From: CAKAHY01 sp963522175
Lineage (GTDB): Bacteria; Bacillota; Clostridia; Lachnospirales; Lachnospiraceae
Length of the DNA stretch: 25,346 nt
Direction of reading: 5' to 3'
Assembly: GCA_963522175.1 (NCBI GenBank)
Contig: CAUQXC010000016.1
Location: 1 to 25,346 of the forward strand
Translations under genes and position numbers: made by a program
Part shown: positions 23,616 through 25,346 of the stretch, piece after piece
Numbering within the stretch: position 1 is the stretch's first letter
How the letters are laid out: each line of letters opens with the position of its first letter
The notes under the pieces: model-generated
What the model saw: only the letters and a program-made list of their open reading frames with translations
Databases searched by the model: none
What the model was told of the DNA's origin: nothing

Positions 23616-25250
23616 ATGAAAACTACAAAAAAACTATTGGGAGTATTACTCTCTTTCATTATGCTCTTGTCAATAACAACCGGATGCAGCTCACAAAACA
23701 CAGTTGGAAATTCAAAAAAAGTAAAAGAATTAACTTTTTGTGAAAGTTGGAATTTTGATGGTGGATTTTCTGTTTTTCAAGAACCTCTGAAGGCAAACGG
23801 AACATTTGGGTTGCTTTATTATATCCCAAACTTCTATGAAACTCTCATCAATTATGAAAACGGAAACTTTGTTCCCGGTCTTGCAGAAAAATGGGATGTA
23901 GGCAAAGATAATATGACTTATACCTTTAAATTAAAAAAGGATATTAAGTTCTCTGATGGCGAGGAATTAACTGCTGAAGTAGTGAAAAAAAATTTCGAGA
24001 ATGTCGGAAAAAATTTAGAAACATATAACGGAGCTTTTGGTCTAACAAGTACATTAATAGAAAAAATCACTGTTGTTGATAAATATACTGTCTCTGTTAA
24101 ACTGTCATCTCCTTACTATGGTGCTCTCAATGATTTTACTCTCCCTCTGCCTATGGGAATTATGTCGCCAAACGCATTTAATGCAGATGGTACATTATCA
24201 GAAAAAGTAAAAAACGCCACAATGGGAACCGGTCCATACATGTATAATGGTCAAAAGGACAATGATACCTACACCTTTGTAAAAAATCCGAATTACAACC
24301 GTAAAAATGTTGATGTAGAATCATTTAAAATCAAAATCATTCCTGATAATGATTCCAAATTACTGGCACTTCGCAACAAAGAAGTTGACTTGATTTTAGG
24401 TACGAATAATCTAAGTTATGATTCTTATAATTCTTTACAAAAAGACAAGTCCTTTGCCGGCAAAACATCAGATACTGTAATTCAAACAAGATATATCGGT
24501 ATTAATACTGACACATCTCCTTTTGATGATGTTTCTGTCAGAAAAGCAATAAATTACGCAATAGATACAAAATCTCTAAGAAAAAATATTCTGGGAGATA
24601 TTGAGAAAGAAGCTCCTTCAATCTTGGATAAAAATTTACCATATTGCAATGTGGACACTGAATCTTATTCTTATTCAGAACAAACAGCTAAAGATTTGCT
24701 TGAAAAAGCCGGTTGGAAAGACCAAGATGGTGATGGTATTCGTGAAAAGGATGGCACAAAACTCTCTGTAAATATTTCTTGCTCAAGTGATCAGGTAATG
24801 CTCAAAGATATATCAGAAGCCGTTGCCAGCGACCTAAAAAAAGTTGGATTTGAAGTGAAAACATCAAGTTCCGAAACAATGAATCACTATAAAAACATCT
24901 CTGAAGGCAAGTATCAACTGGCTATCGGAATAACATACAACATACCAATGGATCCATATAAACTGGTTTCATCATTTTCAAAAAATCCGGTAATGGATAA
25001 TATGACATCAAAAGCATTAACCAGTATGAAAAACTCTGATGAGCTAATCAGAAGCTTAAATACTATGACCGATAAAAAAGAAATTCAGAATGTGTATAAT
25101 ACAATTATAAATGGATTACATGACGATGCAGCATTAGTCCCTATATCAAGAACGGTTGGTATGACCGTCTATAATGCGGATAAAATCACAGACTACAAGT
25201 TCCACTACCAGCCTGACTATTTAGATGTTTCCAACATCAGAACAAAGTAA
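23616..25250 (+). CDS. NikA/family-5 substrate-binding lipoprotein
   Basis: A 544-residue extracellular solute-binding protein (SBP family 5). The signal peptide (1-23) ends at lipid-modified Cys24 (SITTGC). The mature part follows NikA: YIPNFYETLINY, ATMGTGPYMY, FVKNPNYN, VRKAINYAID, AKDLLEKAGW and LHDDAALVPIS. In E. coli NikA the segment LPRPFR and a histidine in MIFHRTWG help hold the nickel-metallophore complex. Here they read LPLPMG (176-181) and AIGITYN (about 436-442), so these ligands are missing. Nickel itself is therefore doubtful, and another metallophore or a peptide is possible. The ATG at 23616 has AAAGGACG upstream. No terminator follows in the window. Confidence 0.87.
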   Translation: MKTTKKLLGVLLSFIMLLSITTGCSSQNTVGNSKKVKELTFCESWNFDGGFSVFQEPLKANGTFGLLYYIPNFYETLINYENGNFVPGLAEKWDVGKDNMTYTFKLKKDIKFSDGEELTAEVVKKNFENVGKNLETYNGAFGLTSTLIEKITVVDKYTVSVKLSSPYYGALNDFTLPLPMGIMSPNAFNADGTLSEKVKNATMGTGPYMYNGQKDNDTYTFVKNPNYNRKNVDVESFKIKIIPDNDSKLLALRNKEVDLILGTNNLSYDSYNSLQKDKSFAGKTSDTVIQTRYIGINTDTSPFDDVSVRKAINYAIDTKSLRKNILGDIEKEAPSILDKNLPYCNVDTESYSYSEQTAKDLLEKAGWKDQDGDGIREKDGTKLSVNISCSSDQVMLKDISEAVASDLKKVGFEVKTSSSETMNHYKNISEGKYQLAIGITYNIPMDPYKLVSSFSKNPVMDNMTSKALTSMKNSDELIRSLNTMTDKKEIQNVYNTIINGLHDDAALVPISRTVGMTVYNADKITDYKFHYQPDYLDVSNIRTK

Positions 25251-25251
25251 A

Positions 25252-25280
25252 TTGAATACTTGCTTAACACTTGCTATAAA
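25252..25280 (+). promoter_or_regulatory. Candidate promoter after the lipoprotein gene
   Basis: TTGAAT (25252-25257) and TATAAA (25275-25280) are spaced by 17 bases and point right, out of the window. No gene start is seen in the last 66 bases. Confidence 0.35.
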
Positions 25281-25346
25281 TCATTCTTTTGTAGACCAAC
25301 TAAGGAAAGTCAATAGTTATTTTTAAAAATTGTTAGAATATTTTTC

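Overview
The window is AT-rich, Gram-positive-type DNA with strong GGAGG-like ribosome binding sites, several TTG/GTG starts and AGA/ATA-rich codon use. It fits an anaerobic Firmicute (Clostridia, Tissierellia/Peptoniphilaceae or relatives). I cannot name a species. Nearly everything visible is accessory DNA: part of a conjugative element of the Tn1549/CTn type, a serine-recombinase module, and a transport cargo island.

Region 1 (1-6420, all minus strand) is the replication/partition/coupling end of an integrative conjugative element (ICE). In transcription order it reads parA, parB, a Bro-N/DinD-like protein, a RepA_N replication initiator, a DnaC-like ATPase, a PcfB-family protein, and the N-terminal two thirds of a VirD4/TcpA coupling ATPase that runs off the left edge. 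The repA gene contains repeats with an exact 23-bp period, which look like an intragenic origin.

Region 2 (6421-13915, minus strand) is a recombination and regulation module. In transcription order it holds a 25-codon leader ORF with a terminator hairpin, a Tn916-Orf7-like sigma factor, a small DUF6870-like protein, three tightly coupled large serine recombinases, and an ORF6N protein whose C-terminal half looks like a phospholipase-D-type (HKD) domain. Three intact recombinases in tandem recall small transposons nested in clostridial ICEs (Tn6104-type, from memory). The region may therefore be a second element adjoining or nested in the ICE, with one boundary probably at about 6421-6555.

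Region 3 (13972-25250) is cargo. An AraC/PchR-like regulator at 19035-20009 is divergent from a minus-strand operon of two exporter-fold ABC half-transporters and a MATE transporter. It is followed by a plus-strand operon of a complete Nik/Opp-type importer: two permeases, two ATPases and a lipoprotein. The arrangement resembles YbtA-YbtP-YbtQ siderophore uptake loci combined with a NikABCDE/Cnt-like importer. My best reading is a mobile metallophore or metal/peptide acquisition island without biosynthetic genes in view. Repeats of the form ATTRYGATATAAA occur on both sides of the AraC gene and overlap its likely promoter, suggesting autoregulation and a shared regulon.

RNA-level control recurs. 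Terminator-like hairpins sit just upstream of parA, repA and the sigma gene, and a hairpin masks the ribosome binding site of the first recombinase. A 13-bp motif is shared by the parA and recombinase promoters. No tRNA, rRNA, CRISPR array or insertion sequence was seen.
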